This document shows positions 1 to 8,372 of a DNA stretch of 64,000 nucleotides, piece after piece. Every line of letters starts with the position of its first letter. The stretch's first letter is position 1. The notes beneath the pieces were generated by a model that did not search any database, was not told the DNA's origin, and saw only the letters and a program-made list of their open reading frames with translations. A program made the position numbers and the translations under genes. This DNA is from JAUVXJ01 sp964433755 (GTDB lineage: Bacteria; Chloroflexota; Anaerolineae; UBA7937; B3-Chlor), in contig CAYSSR010000003.1 of the NCBI GenBank assembly GCA_964433755.1, positions 248,001-312,000 of the forward strand, read 5' to 3'.

Positions 1-228
1 GCACGCCTGGGGTTCGACCTCATCAATCTGACCGCTGAGGGTGGCCGCTGGCGGCGATTTACACACTTCTGGGAGAACCTGTATTCCTGGGCCCTGATGT
101 GGACCTTCAATCCAGGAAGCCTGAGGGGAAAAGGGTTCCTGCGCCTGCAACGGTATCGGTTGTGGATGTCCCGCCGGACGCTGCTGGAACGGTACGGCCC
201 AAGCACGGATGTCCTTGGCCACAGATGA
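1..228 (+). CDS. C-terminal fragment of unrecognised protein
   Basis: Frame 1 is open from the first base to a TGA at 226-228 and gives the last 75 residues of a protein that begins outside the window. The fragment is rich in Arg, Trp and Phe (FTHFWENLYSWALMW, then a basic tail) and ends in LERYGPSTDVLGHR. I do not recognise the family. The aromatic stretch could be a membrane-associated or amphipathic segment. It lies upstream of the hrcA promoter and is probably a separate transcription unit. Confidence 0.5.
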   Translation, partial: ARLGFDLINLTAEGGRWRRFTHFWENLYSWALMWTFNPGSLRGKGFLRLQRYRLWMSRRTLLERYGPSTDVLGHR

Positions 229-331
229 TCCGGGGCTGCCCAGGGGGTCGCAACCGTAGCCACAAGCGCAGCGGTAACCAACTTGAGGCGTTCCTGCCGT
301 GTCCGCTTATTGCACACTCCCCTCCCCACAT

Positions 332-360
332 TTGACAGAATCCCAGTTTTCTGGTATCAT
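332..360 (+). promoter_or_regulatory. Sigma-70 promoter of hrcA operon
   Basis: A consensus TTGACA -35 box (332-337) and a TATCAT -10 box (355-360) are separated by exactly 17 bp. Transcription would start near 367, so the CIRCE element just downstream covers the start site, the usual arrangement for HrcA repression. Confidence 0.85.
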
Positions 361-370
361 TATCTTAGAA

Positions 371-397
371 TTAGCACTCTGACATCGAGAGTGCTAA
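371..397 (+). promoter_or_regulatory. CIRCE operator (HrcA binding site)
   Basis: Perfect CIRCE inverted repeat: TTAGCACTC (371-379), 9-bp spacer, GAGTGCTAA (389-397). This is the conserved operator bound by HrcA at ambient temperature. It overlaps the predicted transcription start of hrcA-grpE-dnaK, so the operon is expected to be autoregulated and heat-inducible. Confidence 0.97.
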
Positions 398-439
398 TTG
401 CGTGCATACGGGCCATTAGGTTGAAATGGGGACCCGCAA

Positions 440-1465
440 GTGGAGCAGTTGACTGCGAGACAGGAACGAATACTGGACTTCGTGGTCCGGGAATACGTAG
501 ACAAAGCCAGCCCGGTCGGTTCCAAGACCATCGTGGAGCTGTGCGACCTGGGAGTCAGTTCGGCGACGGTACGGGCCGAAATGGCCGCGTTGGAGACGCT
601 GGGCTATCTGACCCAGCCTCACACCTCGGCCGGTCGGCTTCCTACCGCGAGGGGCTACCGCTACTTCGTGGAGAACTTGATGCGGGAGACGGCTCTGCCG
701 TTGAGTGAGCGCCGCATGATCGAGCACCAGTTCCACCAGGTGGACAGGGACCTCGAGCAATGGATCAAGCTGGCAGGCGCCATACTCACCAGCAAGGCCG
801 ACACCGCCTCTCTGGTCACCGCGCCCAAGGCGCGCCGATCGCGCTTGAAGCGCGTGGAGTTGGTGCGTCTCAGCGACACCAACGTACTACTCCTGGTGAT
901 GCTGAGCGATGGCACGATCAGGCGTCGCATCATCGATCTGGCCACCACCAGCGTACCGCAGACACTCCAGACTCTCGCGGGGGAGCTGGGCACCTTGCTG
1001 CTCGATCTCACCGGTGAGCAAGTGCGCGCCAGTTTCTCCCGTCTGAAAGGCGCCCAGGCGACAGTGGGCGAGCAAGTCGCCGAGCTCATGGATGACGTCG
1101 ACCGGCGGAGCGACTTGGAGTTGTACCGCTACGGCTTCGCCAACATCCTTCGGCAGCCGGAGTTCACGGCAGCCGAGAAGCTGGAGCAAGTCGTGGCCAT
1201 CCTGGAAGAGCCTGGTCACCTGGAGGCCATCCTGTCTGAGATCGCTCTCGCCCACAGCGGTGTCCAAGTCATCATCGGGGGCGAGGAGCGGTGGCCGCGC
1301 ATGAGCGACTTCAGCCTCATCCTGGCGCGCTACGGCGTGGCCTGGCGCACCACTGGGGTGGTAGGCCTGATGGGTCCCATGCGCATGCCGTACAGCCGAA
1401 ACGTACCGATGGTCAGTTACGTAGCCGAACTGATGAGTAGGCTGGTGCAAGGAAGGTATGTATAG
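440..1465 (+). CDS. hrcA: Heat-inducible transcription repressor HrcA
   Basis: 341 residues, the usual family length. An N-terminal winged helix (LTARQERILDFVVREYV, SSATVRAEMAALE) is followed by the HrcA GAF-like and inserted dimerisation regions. The conserved C-terminal stretch with GGEERWPRMSDFSLILARYG and GLMGPMRMPYSR is present. Start is GTG at 440; an ATG at 426 is out of frame. HrcA binds CIRCE and is held active by GroE in other bacteria. It is first in hrcA-grpE-dnaK with a perfect CIRCE in its own leader, which supports the call strongly. Confidence 0.97.
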   Translation: MEQLTARQERILDFVVREYVDKASPVGSKTIVELCDLGVSSATVRAEMAALETLGYLTQPHTSAGRLPTARGYRYFVENLMRETALPLSERRMIEHQFHQVDRDLEQWIKLAGAILTSKADTASLVTAPKARRSRLKRVELVRLSDTNVLLLVMLSDGTIRRRIIDLATTSVPQTLQTLAGELGTLLLDLTGEQVRASFSRLKGAQATVGEQVAELMDDVDRRSDLELYRYGFANILRQPEFTAAEKLEQVVAILEEPGHLEAILSEIALAHSGVQVIIGGEERWPRMSDFSLILARYGVAWRTTGVVGLMGPMRMPYSRNVPMVSYVAELMSRLVQGRYV

Positions 1466-1509
1466 CGGCTGGTTCGCTGGCTCAGACCGATCAGGAGGTT
1501 GGAATCCAA

Positions 1510-2043
1510 TTGGACGAGATAGTACAAGAGAAACCCGTGAAAGAACGGGCTGAGGGAGAGATAGACGAACTCGAGCGAGCAGAGGCTCAGGCGGCCGAGT
1601 ACCTGGACCAGTTGCAGCGTACTCAGGCTGAGTTCGCGAACTACAAGAAACGTGTCGAGCGCGAACGAGAGGAGTTCATAGGCCTCGCCAACGCCGCTCT
1701 GATCAGTAGCCTGCTGCCCATTCTCGACGATCTCGAGCGGGCGCTGCAAACCGTCCCAGACAATCTGCAGCACCTGGCGTGGGTGAAAGGCATTGCACTC
1801 ATTGAACGCCGACTGCGTTCGACTCTGGAGCAGGAAGGACTCAGCGAGATCAAGGCGGTGGGCGAGCAATTCGACCCGGAACTGCATCACGCGGTGGTAC
1901 GCGAAGAGACGACAGAGCACAGCGAAAACACAATCATCGGCGAGATGCAAAAGGGCTATAAACTGCACGACAGACTGCTGCGACCTTCAATGGTGAGAGT
2001 GGCAGCCCTGCCAAGCAACAAAGAGAAAAAAGCGCCTGAATAG
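1510..2043 (+). CDS. grpE: Nucleotide exchange factor GrpE
   Basis: 177 residues: an acidic N-terminal coiled coil (EKPVKERAEGEIDELERAEAQ) running into the GrpE core with YKKRVEREREEF, LLPILDDLERAL, and the terminal beta domain ending in GYKLHDRLLRPSMVRVA. GrpE releases ADP from DnaK. The start is TTG at 1510 behind a good AGGAGG (about 1492-1497). It lies 44 bp after hrcA and 20 bp before dnaK, in the same operon under CIRCE control. Confidence 0.95.
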   Translation: MDEIVQEKPVKERAEGEIDELERAEAQAAEYLDQLQRTQAEFANYKKRVEREREEFIGLANAALISSLLPILDDLERALQTVPDNLQHLAWVKGIALIERRLRSTLEQEGLSEIKAVGEQFDPELHHAVVREETTEHSENTIIGEMQKGYKLHDRLLRPSMVRVAALPSNKEKKAPE

Positions 2044-2063
2044 GAGGGAGGACCACTAAGAAC

Positions 2064-3965
2064 ATGGGCAAAATCATAGGTATTGACCTAGGAACGACGA
2101 ACTCTGCTGTGGCAGTCATGGAGGCGGGAGAGCCAACTATCATCCCGAGCTCGGAGGGTGGGCGACTGACCCCCTCCGTAGTGGCCGTGTCCAAGCAGGG
2201 TGAGCGATTGGTGGGTACGGTGGCCAAGAGACAGGCGGTCACCAACCCTGACAACACCATCTTTTCCATCAAGCGTCTCATGGGACGCAAGTACAACAGT
2301 CCTGAGGTCAAGCGAGACGTCGAACTGCTACCGTACAAGATCACAGAGGCCGCCAACGGAGACGCCAAGGTCGTCATGGGGGGCAAGGAGTTCTCCCCAC
2401 CTGAGATATCGGCCTTCATCTTGCAGAAGCTGAAGGCAGACGCTGAGGCCTACCTGGGCGAGAAAGTGACTCAGGCGGTGATCACCGTTCCCGCCTACTT
2501 CAACGACTCGCAGCGTCAGGCCACGAAGGACGCAGGCCGCATAGCTGGCCTGGAAGTGCTGCGTATCATCAACGAACCTACGGCATCCTCGCTGGCCTAT
2601 GGCATGGCCAAGGAGAAGGATGAGAAGATCGCAGTTTTCGACCTGGGGGGTGGGACCTTCGACATCTCCATTCTGGAGATAGAGGCGGGGGACCCTCCCG
2701 TGTATGAGGTGCTGTCCACGAACGGCGACACACACCTGGGTGGCGACGACTTCGATCAGAACATAATCGACTATGTGGCAGACGAGTTCAAGAAAGAACA
2801 GGGCATCGACATTCGAGACGACCGCATGGCTCTCCAGCGGCTCAAGGAGGGCGCTGAGAAGGCCAAGGTAGAGCTATCGACGGTGATGCAGGCAGAGATC
2901 AACCTGCCCTTCATCACTGCCGATGCCAGCGGTCCCAAACACCTGACGATGACCCTGACCAGGTCCAAGCTGGAGCAGTTGGTGGGCGATCTAGTCGAGC
3001 AGACGATCCCCCCCTGCCGGCAGGCCCTGGAAGACGCCAAGTTGAGCACCTCCGACATTGACGAGGTCATTCTCGTCGGGGGTCAGACCCGCATGCCCGC
3101 CGTGCAAGAGGCGGTGAAGAGCTTCTTCGGAAGAGAGCCGCACAAGGGGGTCAACCCCGATGAGGTCGTCGCCCTGGGCGCGGCCATCCAGGCTGGCGTA
3201 CTGGGAGGCGAGGTCAAGGACGTGTTGCTCCTCGACGTGACGCCCCTGACACTGGGCATCGAGACGCTGGGCGGAGTGGCTACCGCATTGGTGCCGCGCA
3301 ACACGACCATTCCCTATCATACATCTCAGATCTTCTCCACCGCTGGCGACGGGCAGACCAGCGTGGAGGTCCACGTGGTACAGGGCGAACGCCCCATGGC
3401 CCTGGACAACAAGACTCTAGGGAAATTCCAGCTCGATGGAATACCGCCCGCGCCGAGGGGAGTGCCTCAGATCGAGGTATCCTTCGACCTGGACGCTAAC
3501 GGCATCCTCAACGTCTCTGCTCAGGACAAAGCCACCGGACGCGAGCAGCACATCACCATCACGGCGTCCAGCGGTCTCACCGAGGATGAGATCAGGCAGA
3601 TGGTCGACGAGGCCAAGTCACATGAGGCCGACGACCGCAAGCGCAAGGACGAGATCGAGGCCCGCAACTACGGGGACCAAGCTGCCTACACCGCAGACAA
3701 GACGCTGCGCGATCTGGGTGACAAGGTGCCCGCCGACGTGCGCAGCGACGTGGAAGCCAAGGCGGCGGCGGTTCGCGAGGCCCTCAAGGGCCAGGACGTG
3801 GAGCTTATCCGGCGCACGACCCAGGAGCTCACCGAGGCCATGCAGAGGATAGGGGCTTCGATGTACGAACAGCCCGGGGCCACCACTCCACCACCGGGAG
3901 GCGACGCCGCACCCGGAGGTCCCGAGGACGAGGGCACCGTGGAAGGCGAATTCCGAGAGGTCTAG
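2064..3965 (+). CDS. dnaK: Molecular chaperone DnaK (Hsp70)
   Basis: 633 residues, full length. The N-terminal ATPase begins MGKIIGIDLGTTNSAVAVME; phosphate and adenosine motifs include VFDLGGGTFDISIL and VILVGGQTRMPAVQE. The linker region DVLLLDVTPLTLGIETLGG, substrate-binding beta domain and helical lid follow, ending in a Gly/Pro/Glu-rich tail (EGEFREV) in place of the EEVD of eukaryotes. It folds nascent and stress-damaged proteins with the neighbouring GrpE and DnaJ. A strong terminator follows at once, separating it from dnaJ. Confidence 0.98.
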   Translation: MGKIIGIDLGTTNSAVAVMEAGEPTIIPSSEGGRLTPSVVAVSKQGERLVGTVAKRQAVTNPDNTIFSIKRLMGRKYNSPEVKRDVELLPYKITEAANGDAKVVMGGKEFSPPEISAFILQKLKADAEAYLGEKVTQAVITVPAYFNDSQRQATKDAGRIAGLEVLRIINEPTASSLAYGMAKEKDEKIAVFDLGGGTFDISILEIEAGDPPVYEVLSTNGDTHLGGDDFDQNIIDYVADEFKKEQGIDIRDDRMALQRLKEGAEKAKVELSTVMQAEINLPFITADASGPKHLTMTLTRSKLEQLVGDLVEQTIPPCRQALEDAKLSTSDIDEVILVGGQTRMPAVQEAVKSFFGREPHKGVNPDEVVALGAAIQAGVLGGEVKDVLLLDVTPLTLGIETLGGVATALVPRNTTIPYHTSQIFSTAGDGQTSVEVHVVQGERPMALDNKTLGKFQLDGIPPAPRGVPQIEVSFDLDANGILNVSAQDKATGREQHITITASSGLTEDEIRQMVDEAKSHEADDRKRKDEIEARNYGDQAAYTADKTLRDLGDKVPADVRSDVEAKAAAVREALKGQDVELIRRTTQELTEAMQRIGASMYEQPGATTPPPGGDAAPGGPEDEGTVEGEFREV

Positions 3966-3977
3966 ATTGACCACAGA

Positions 3978-4011
3978 GGGGCAGGCGTGCAGTGCGCCTG
4001 CCCCTTTTCTT
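3978..4011 (+). terminator. Rho-independent terminator after dnaK
   Basis: Perfect 10-bp stem GGGGCAGGCG (3978-3987) / CGCCTGCCCC (3995-4004), 7-nt loop, then TTTTCTT. It lies 13 bp after the dnaK stop and implies that hrcA-grpE-dnaK ends here, or that readthrough into dnaJ is attenuated. Confidence 0.9.
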
Positions 4012-4031
4012 GCATCAGGCGCCATCATCAG

Positions 4032-4066
4032 GTAGACTATCGTTTATGTCCAGTGGATAGTCCTAC
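4032..4066 (+). promoter_or_regulatory. Inverted repeat in the dnaJ leader
   Basis: GACTATC (4035-4041) is repeated inverted as GATAGTC (4056-4062). With a one-base bulge the pairing extends to GTAGACTATC against GATAGTCCTAC. The 3' arm ends 3 nt before the GTG and 12 nt before the ATG candidate start of dnaJ. It could be an operator or an mRNA hairpin that masks the start region. It does not resemble CIRCE or HAIR. Confidence 0.55.
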
Positions 4067-4069
4067 GAT

Positions 4070-5194
4070 GTGGAGTCAATGACAACAAAGAGAGATTACT
4101 ACGAAGTACTGGGCGTCAACCGCTCCAGCAACGACGCCGAAATCAAGCGAGCCTACCACCGGTTGGCCCGCGAGTACCACCCCGATCTGAACAAGGATCC
4201 AGACGCTGAGGCGCGTTTCAAGGAGATCAACGAGGCCTACGAGGTGCTTGGAGACCGCAGAAAACGGGCAGAGTACGATCGCTGGGGACACGCAGGGCTT
4301 GGAGCAGGCTTCGGCACCGACTTCAGCGGTTTCGGCGGCTTCGGGGACATCTTCGAGGACTTCTTCGGCTTTGGCGGCATGCGCACGGCCGCCAGGAGAG
4401 CGCCCCAGAAGGGCGCTGACCTGCGGTATGATCTCACCCTGACCTTCGAGGAAGCTGCATTCGGCTGCGAGAAAGAGATAGAGATCGCCAGACTGGATAC
4501 CTGTCCCAACTGTCAGGGCTCGGGCTCGGATCCTGGGACGGCCCCTATCCGTTGCCCCCAGTGTAACGGCACTGGAGAGGTGCGTCGGGTACGCCAGTCG
4601 GTCTTCGGCTCCTTCGTCAACGTCACCGCCTGCGGACGCTGTGGAGGAGACGGAGAGGTCATTACCACGCCCTGCGCGGAATGCCGAGGCCAGAAGCAGG
4701 TCCGAGTGACCAAGCGACTCTCCGTCGACGTACCTCCGGGAGTCGACGATGGCACGCAGATCCGTCTTTCGGACGAAGGGCAAGCCGGCCTGCGGGGCGG
4801 CGTGTCCGGAAACCTTTACGTCGTGATCTCCGTCCGTAGGCACCCCTACTTCAAACGACAGAATGGCGACGTCTTCCTGGAGCTGCCCATCAACGTTGCC
4901 CAAGCGGCCCTGGGGGACGAGATCGAGGTACCCACACTGGATGGCAGCGAGAAGCTGGCTGTCCCGGCGGGCACACAGACTGGCGAGAGCTTCCGCCTCA
5001 GGGGCAAGGGAGTACCCTATCTCCGAGGTGGAGGGCGGGGAGACCAACTAGTGACCGTGTACGTCGTCACCCCGAAGAAGCTGACGTCCGAGCAACAAGA
5101 GTTGTTCGAGGAACTGGCCAAGACTCTGGGCAGGGAGGTTATTCCTCAGGGCGAGAAGGGCTTCTTCGACCGCTTGAAGGACGTCCTGAGGTAG
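4070..5194 (+). CDS. dnaJ: Chaperone DnaJ (class I Hsp40)
   Basis: 374 residues from GTG 4070; ATG 4079 (MTTKRDYYEVLGV) is an equally plausible start. The J domain carries the HPD motif (YHPDL). A Gly/Phe region (GTDFSGFGGFGDIFEDFFGFGG) follows, then the zinc region: CPNCQGSG, CPQCNGTG, CGRCGGDG and CAECRGQK. The fourth repeat has lost the Gly pattern but keeps both Cys. The C-terminal substrate domains are complete. It stimulates DnaK ATPase. A terminator separates it from dnaK, so it may have its own control. Confidence 0.96.
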   Translation: MESMTTKRDYYEVLGVNRSSNDAEIKRAYHRLAREYHPDLNKDPDAEARFKEINEAYEVLGDRRKRAEYDRWGHAGLGAGFGTDFSGFGGFGDIFEDFFGFGGMRTAARRAPQKGADLRYDLTLTFEEAAFGCEKEIEIARLDTCPNCQGSGSDPGTAPIRCPQCNGTGEVRRVRQSVFGSFVNVTACGRCGGDGEVITTPCAECRGQKQVRVTKRLSVDVPPGVDDGTQIRLSDEGQAGLRGGVSGNLYVVISVRRHPYFKRQNGDVFLELPINVAQAALGDEIEVPTLDGSEKLAVPAGTQTGESFRLRGKGVPYLRGGGRGDQLVTVYVVTPKKLTSEQQELFEELAKTLGREVIPQGEKGFFDRLKDVLR

Positions 5195-5392
5195 GCACTT
5201 TCGTCTTCTGTCCAGCAATCCCGTGTTTCACTCCGATAGCCGTGCGTTGCTTCCAGCGCTCCGTACCCGCTGGTGCTGACCTTGGACATCCGCAGAGCTA
5301 GCTACCCTGTCTCCATTTCTGCAACACCGGCGTGGCTGGCGGCCCCACACTTGCGGCTAGCCGCGATTTGATGGTTAGCAGGGGTTCGAGCC

Positions 5393-6337
5393 GTGAAGTG
5401 GCTGGAGATTTGTGTCCCTGTCGAGTCAGAGGAGGCCGCCAGGGCGGTCTGCGAACTGTTCGACGCCTACGGTCACGGAGGCGCAGTCCAGGAGCAGATC
5501 TTCCAGGACACCTGTCAGGCGCCCTTCAACGGACCTGCTCCGGTTACCGTCAAGACCTACCTGCCTGTGGGCAGCAACCACGAGCACAGGCTTCGGACAC
5601 TCGAGCACGGGCTCTTCAAGCTCGCCCAGGCGCATGGCATTCCACCCGCCCGCATCAGGGAGCTGGCCGAGGAAGACTGGGCCACAGTCTGGAAATCTCA
5701 CTACCGCCCCCAACACATCGGACGACACGTAGTGCTCAAGCTCCCTGAGCAAGACTACGCGCCCGTCGAAGGCGAGGTAGTGATAGACCTGGAGCCAGGC
5801 ATGGCCTTTGGCACCGGTCTTCACGCCACCACCCGCATGTGTCTCGCGTGCCTGGAAGAGCTGGTCAGCCCGGGCGACCGCCTGCTGGACATGGGAACGG
5901 GCTCTGGCGTCCTCGCTATCGCCGCCGCCAGGCTAGGAGCAAACAGCGTCCTCGCCCTGGACAACGACCCCACGGCGGTTGCGGTGGCCAGAGAGAACGT
6001 CGGTCGTAACTCTGTCACGCACGCTGCGACGGTCGAAGAGGGTTCACTGGACTATCTGCGCGACCACCAGGTTCCGCCCCTGGACGGCATCGTCGCCAAC
6101 ATCATCGCCGACGTCATCGTGGAGATGGTGGAGTCGGGCCTCGCCGACTGCCTCAAACCAGGTGGTTGGCTCGTGGCCAGCGGGATCATACCGCCCGCAG
6201 AGGCCAGAGTCAGAGCGGCGTTCGACAAGCGTGGAATCCAGACCACCGGCTGGTACCGGGAGGACGATTGGGTTACCCTGTGCGGCACGAAGCCCCCCAC
6301 AGATGGGGAGCAGGTACCCACGAAAGAGGATCGCTGA
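5393..6337 (+). CDS. prmA: Ribosomal protein L11 methyltransferase
   Basis: 314 residues, the usual size. The N-terminal substrate-recognition domain begins MKWLEICVPVESEEAARAV. The Rossmann methyltransferase part has the PrmA signature EPGMAFGTGLHATTRMCL, SAM motif I LLDMGTGSGVLAIAAARLGA, the acidic motif ALDNDP and VANIIADVIVEM. PrmA trimethylates L11, which is encoded at 46.7 kb. Start is GTG 5393; the 198-bp gap from dnaJ holds nothing obvious. The dnaJ-prmA-rsmE order is as in Firmicutes. Confidence 0.95.
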   Translation: MKWLEICVPVESEEAARAVCELFDAYGHGGAVQEQIFQDTCQAPFNGPAPVTVKTYLPVGSNHEHRLRTLEHGLFKLAQAHGIPPARIRELAEEDWATVWKSHYRPQHIGRHVVLKLPEQDYAPVEGEVVIDLEPGMAFGTGLHATTRMCLACLEELVSPGDRLLDMGTGSGVLAIAAARLGANSVLALDNDPTAVAVARENVGRNSVTHAATVEEGSLDYLRDHQVPPLDGIVANIIADVIVEMVESGLADCLKPGGWLVASGIIPPAEARVRAAFDKRGIQTTGWYREDDWVTLCGTKPPTDGEQVPTKEDR

Positions 6338-6339
6338 CC

Positions 6340-7083
6340 ATGCACCGTTTCTTTGTACCTGCGGATTGGCTGGAGGAGGCCAACGTGACCATCACCGGGC
6401 CGTTGGTACACCGGCTCAGAAACGTGTTGCGCCTTGGGCGTGGGGACCACGTGATCCTGCTGGACAACTCGGGGTGGGAACATGAGATAGAGATCGCGGA
6501 GATTACCAGCCAGCGTATAGAGGCCCACATGGTGCACAAGTCCCTGGCCACGGCCGAGCCTCGCACGAAGATCACCCTCTATCAAGCCCTGCTCAAGCTG
6601 AACAAGTTCGAGTGGGTGCTCCAGAAGGGCACCGAGTTGGGCCTAGTGGGTTTCATGCCCGTGATCACCGAGCGGTGCATCATCGGCAGCCTGGAAGACG
6701 TCAGCAAGACCAAGATCGAGCGCTGGTACCGCATCCTCATGGAGGCCGCCGAACAATCGGGACGGGGCCGCCTGCCAACCCTGCGCCCCACGGCCATGTT
6801 TCCCAACGCCTGCGAGGATGCGTCACGGGGCGGGCTGACCCTGATCCCCTGGGAGGAGGAGAGAGAGCGAAGCCTGCGCTCGGTGCTCCGAGGTGCGGAG
6901 CGCCCCCCCTTCTCCGTCAACCTCTTCATCGGGCCGGAGGGTGGTTTCACACCGGCGGAGCTGGCCCAGGCTCAGCGGTACGGAGCCATCCCCATCACTC
7001 TGGGTCCGCGCATTCTCCGTGCAGAGACGGCGGGCTTGGTGGCCGCTTCGGCGATCCTCCACGAGTTAGGGGATCTGGAGTAG
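6340..7083 (+). CDS. rsmE: 16S rRNA (uracil1498-N3)-methyltransferase RsmE
   Basis: 247 residues from ATG 6340 (MHRFFVPADWLEEANVTITG), two bases after the prmA stop, so the pair is co-translated. An N-terminal PUA-like domain (HRLRNVLRLGRGDHVILLDNSG) precedes a SPOUT knot with the family motifs LLKLNKFEWVLQKGTELG, RWYRILMEAAEQSGRG, FIGPEGGFTPAEL and LGPRILRAETAGL. RsmE methylates U1498 of 16S rRNA. An upstream extension of the reading frame to 6166 overlaps prmA and is not needed. Confidence 0.95.
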   Translation: MHRFFVPADWLEEANVTITGPLVHRLRNVLRLGRGDHVILLDNSGWEHEIEIAEITSQRIEAHMVHKSLATAEPRTKITLYQALLKLNKFEWVLQKGTELGLVGFMPVITERCIIGSLEDVSKTKIERWYRILMEAAEQSGRGRLPTLRPTAMFPNACEDASRGGLTLIPWEEERERSLRSVLRGAERPPFSVNLFIGPEGGFTPAELAQAQRYGAIPITLGPRILRAETAGLVAASAILHELGDLE

Positions 7084-7095
7084 TGCAAGTCATTC

Positions 7096-7124
7096 TGGAC
7101 AATCTCCCACGAATACGCTATACC
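7096..7124 (+). promoter_or_regulatory. Candidate promoter of hicAB
   Basis: TGGACA (7096-7101) and TATACC (7119-7124) with a 17-bp spacer, 61 bp before the hicA start. A near-palindrome around ACATGT (about 7126-7138) just downstream could be the HicB operator; that part is speculation. Confidence 0.55.
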
Positions 7125-7184
7125 TCACATGTAGGTGGATTCGCGCAAACGCGACAGTAGCTGTGAGAGCACAAAGAGAAGAAC

Positions 7185-7448
7185 GTGACCCGGCGAGACA
7201 CACTCCTCAATCGCATCCTGGCCGGGAGGGCTGATGCGAATATACCGTTTCACGGTTTGTGTCAGTTGCTCCGCAGCTTGGGTTTTGAGGAAAGGACCCG
7301 TGGCAGCCACCATATCTTCACCAGAGACGGTGTTGAGGAGATCCTGAACATACAACCCAAGAAGGGTAGGGCAAAGCCCTACCAAGTGAAGCAAGTGCGG
7401 AGCGTCATTGTGCGATACAGACTGGAGGGCGAGGATGATTCGGTATGA
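7185..7448 (+). CDS. hicA: HicA-family toxin (mRNA interferase)
   Basis: 87 residues with the HicA double-stranded RNA-binding-like fold: CQLLRSLGFEERTRGSHHIFTRDG carries the catalytic His of the G-S-H-H segment, followed by a small basic C-terminal half. It is slightly longer than most HicA (about 60 residues). Start GTG 7185 behind AGAGAAG. HicA toxins cleave mRNA and are neutralised by the overlapping hicB. Gene order toxin first, antitoxin second fits hicAB. Confidence 0.85.
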   Translation: MTRRDTLLNRILAGRADANIPFHGLCQLLRSLGFEERTRGSHHIFTRDGVEEILNIQPKKGRAKPYQVKQVRSVIVRYRLEGEDDSV

Positions 7449-7644
7449 ACTGATCATCTATTGGAGTGAAGAAGACGGAGCTTTCGTCGTCGATGTGCCC
7501 GAGTTGCCAGGTTGCATGGCCGACGGCGCGACATACCAGGAGGCGCTCGCCAATGCAGAGACCGTCATCCAGGAGTGGATCGAAACCGCGCAAGCACTAG
7601 GGCGTCCGATCCCGGAGCCCAAGGGGAGACTGATCTACGCCTAG
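7435..7644 (+). CDS. hicB: HicB-family antitoxin
   Basis: 69 residues from ATG 7435 (MIRYELIIYWSEEDGAFVVDVPELPGCMADGAT), overlapping the end of hicA by 14 bp with GGAGGGCGAGG as ribosome site. It has the partial RNase H-like HicB fold with DVPELPGC and the helix YQEALANAETVIQEWIETA. It ends without a separate DNA-binding domain, so autoregulation, if any, would need another route. Its partner is the upstream hicA. Confidence 0.87.
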   Translation: MIRYELIIYWSEEDGAFVVDVPELPGCMADGATYQEALANAETVIQEWIETAQALGRPIPEPKGRLIYA

Positions 7645-7761
7645 CACCACCGCGCGGTATCGATGGTCTCTCCTCGACCCTCAGTCAGCAGTAGCCAGCA
7701 CACTGGCTAGTCCCCGTGCAGTCTTCCCCCAGGCTCAGCAGCCACGTACACCAGCGCCTCA

Positions 7762-8319
7762 TCACTTCATGCTCGGGATGTGCCGAGCCGCGATGACCAG
7801 ACCCATGCCCACGCCGACGGCAATGGTGGGCATCGGGTTCCCCGTGATCCACAGAGCCATGGGAGCGGTCAGCGCCGTCGCCGCCGAGGCTCGATAACGC
7901 TGACGGAAGATCAGGTACCACACGGCGAAGGCGGGCACCAGCAGGAGAAGAGAGAGAGGGCTCAAGTACAGGAGAATGAAGGCGGCGCTTCCCAGGCCCA
8001 TGCCGCCCTGGAAGCGCGTGTAGATCGGCCAGCAGTGCCCCGCCACAGCCGCAGTGGCCGCCACCGGCACTGCCCAGGGGGCCGGTCCAACCATCTCGGC
8101 CAGCTTCACAGCCAGAAGAGCCTTCGCCGCGTCGCCCAGCACGGCCAGAGCCGCAGGCCCCAACCCGGCTACACGCCTGACGTTCCTGCCGCCCGTGTGG
8201 CCGCTGCCCAGCGTCCGCAGGTCTTGCCCCGTGAAGAACCTGACTACGACCACCCCAGAGGGGAACGACCCCAGGAGGTAGCCCACAGCAGCCACGATCA
8301 GGATCAGAAGCACAGCCAT
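7762..8319 (-). CDS. plsY: PlsY-like glycerol-3-phosphate acyltransferase
   Basis: 185 residues with about five membrane helices. Motif 1 resembles PlsY (GYLLGSFPSGVVVVRFFTGQDLRTLGSG) and motif 3 resembles GHxxPxFxxFKGGKG (GHCWPIYTRFQGGMGLGSA). PlsY transfers acyl from acyl-phosphate to glycerol-3-phosphate at the inner membrane. Differences are notable: GHTGGRN replaces GNxGATN, the middle LDxxKG is LGDAAKA, and GGMGLGS replaces GGKGVAT. It may be a paralogue with altered substrate. It faces hicAB convergently. Confidence 0.75.
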   Translation of the reverse strand: MAVLLILIVAAVGYLLGSFPSGVVVVRFFTGQDLRTLGSGHTGGRNVRRVAGLGPAALAVLGDAAKALLAVKLAEMVGPAPWAVPVAATAAVAGHCWPIYTRFQGGMGLGSAAFILLYLSPLSLLLLVPAFAVWYLIFRQRYRASAATALTAPMALWITGNPMPTIAVGVGMGLVIAARHIPSMK

Positions 8320-8372
8320 TGACGTCTACCACGTATCGAGATGATGATCGAGGGGAGCCAGCCAGCCGCCAC

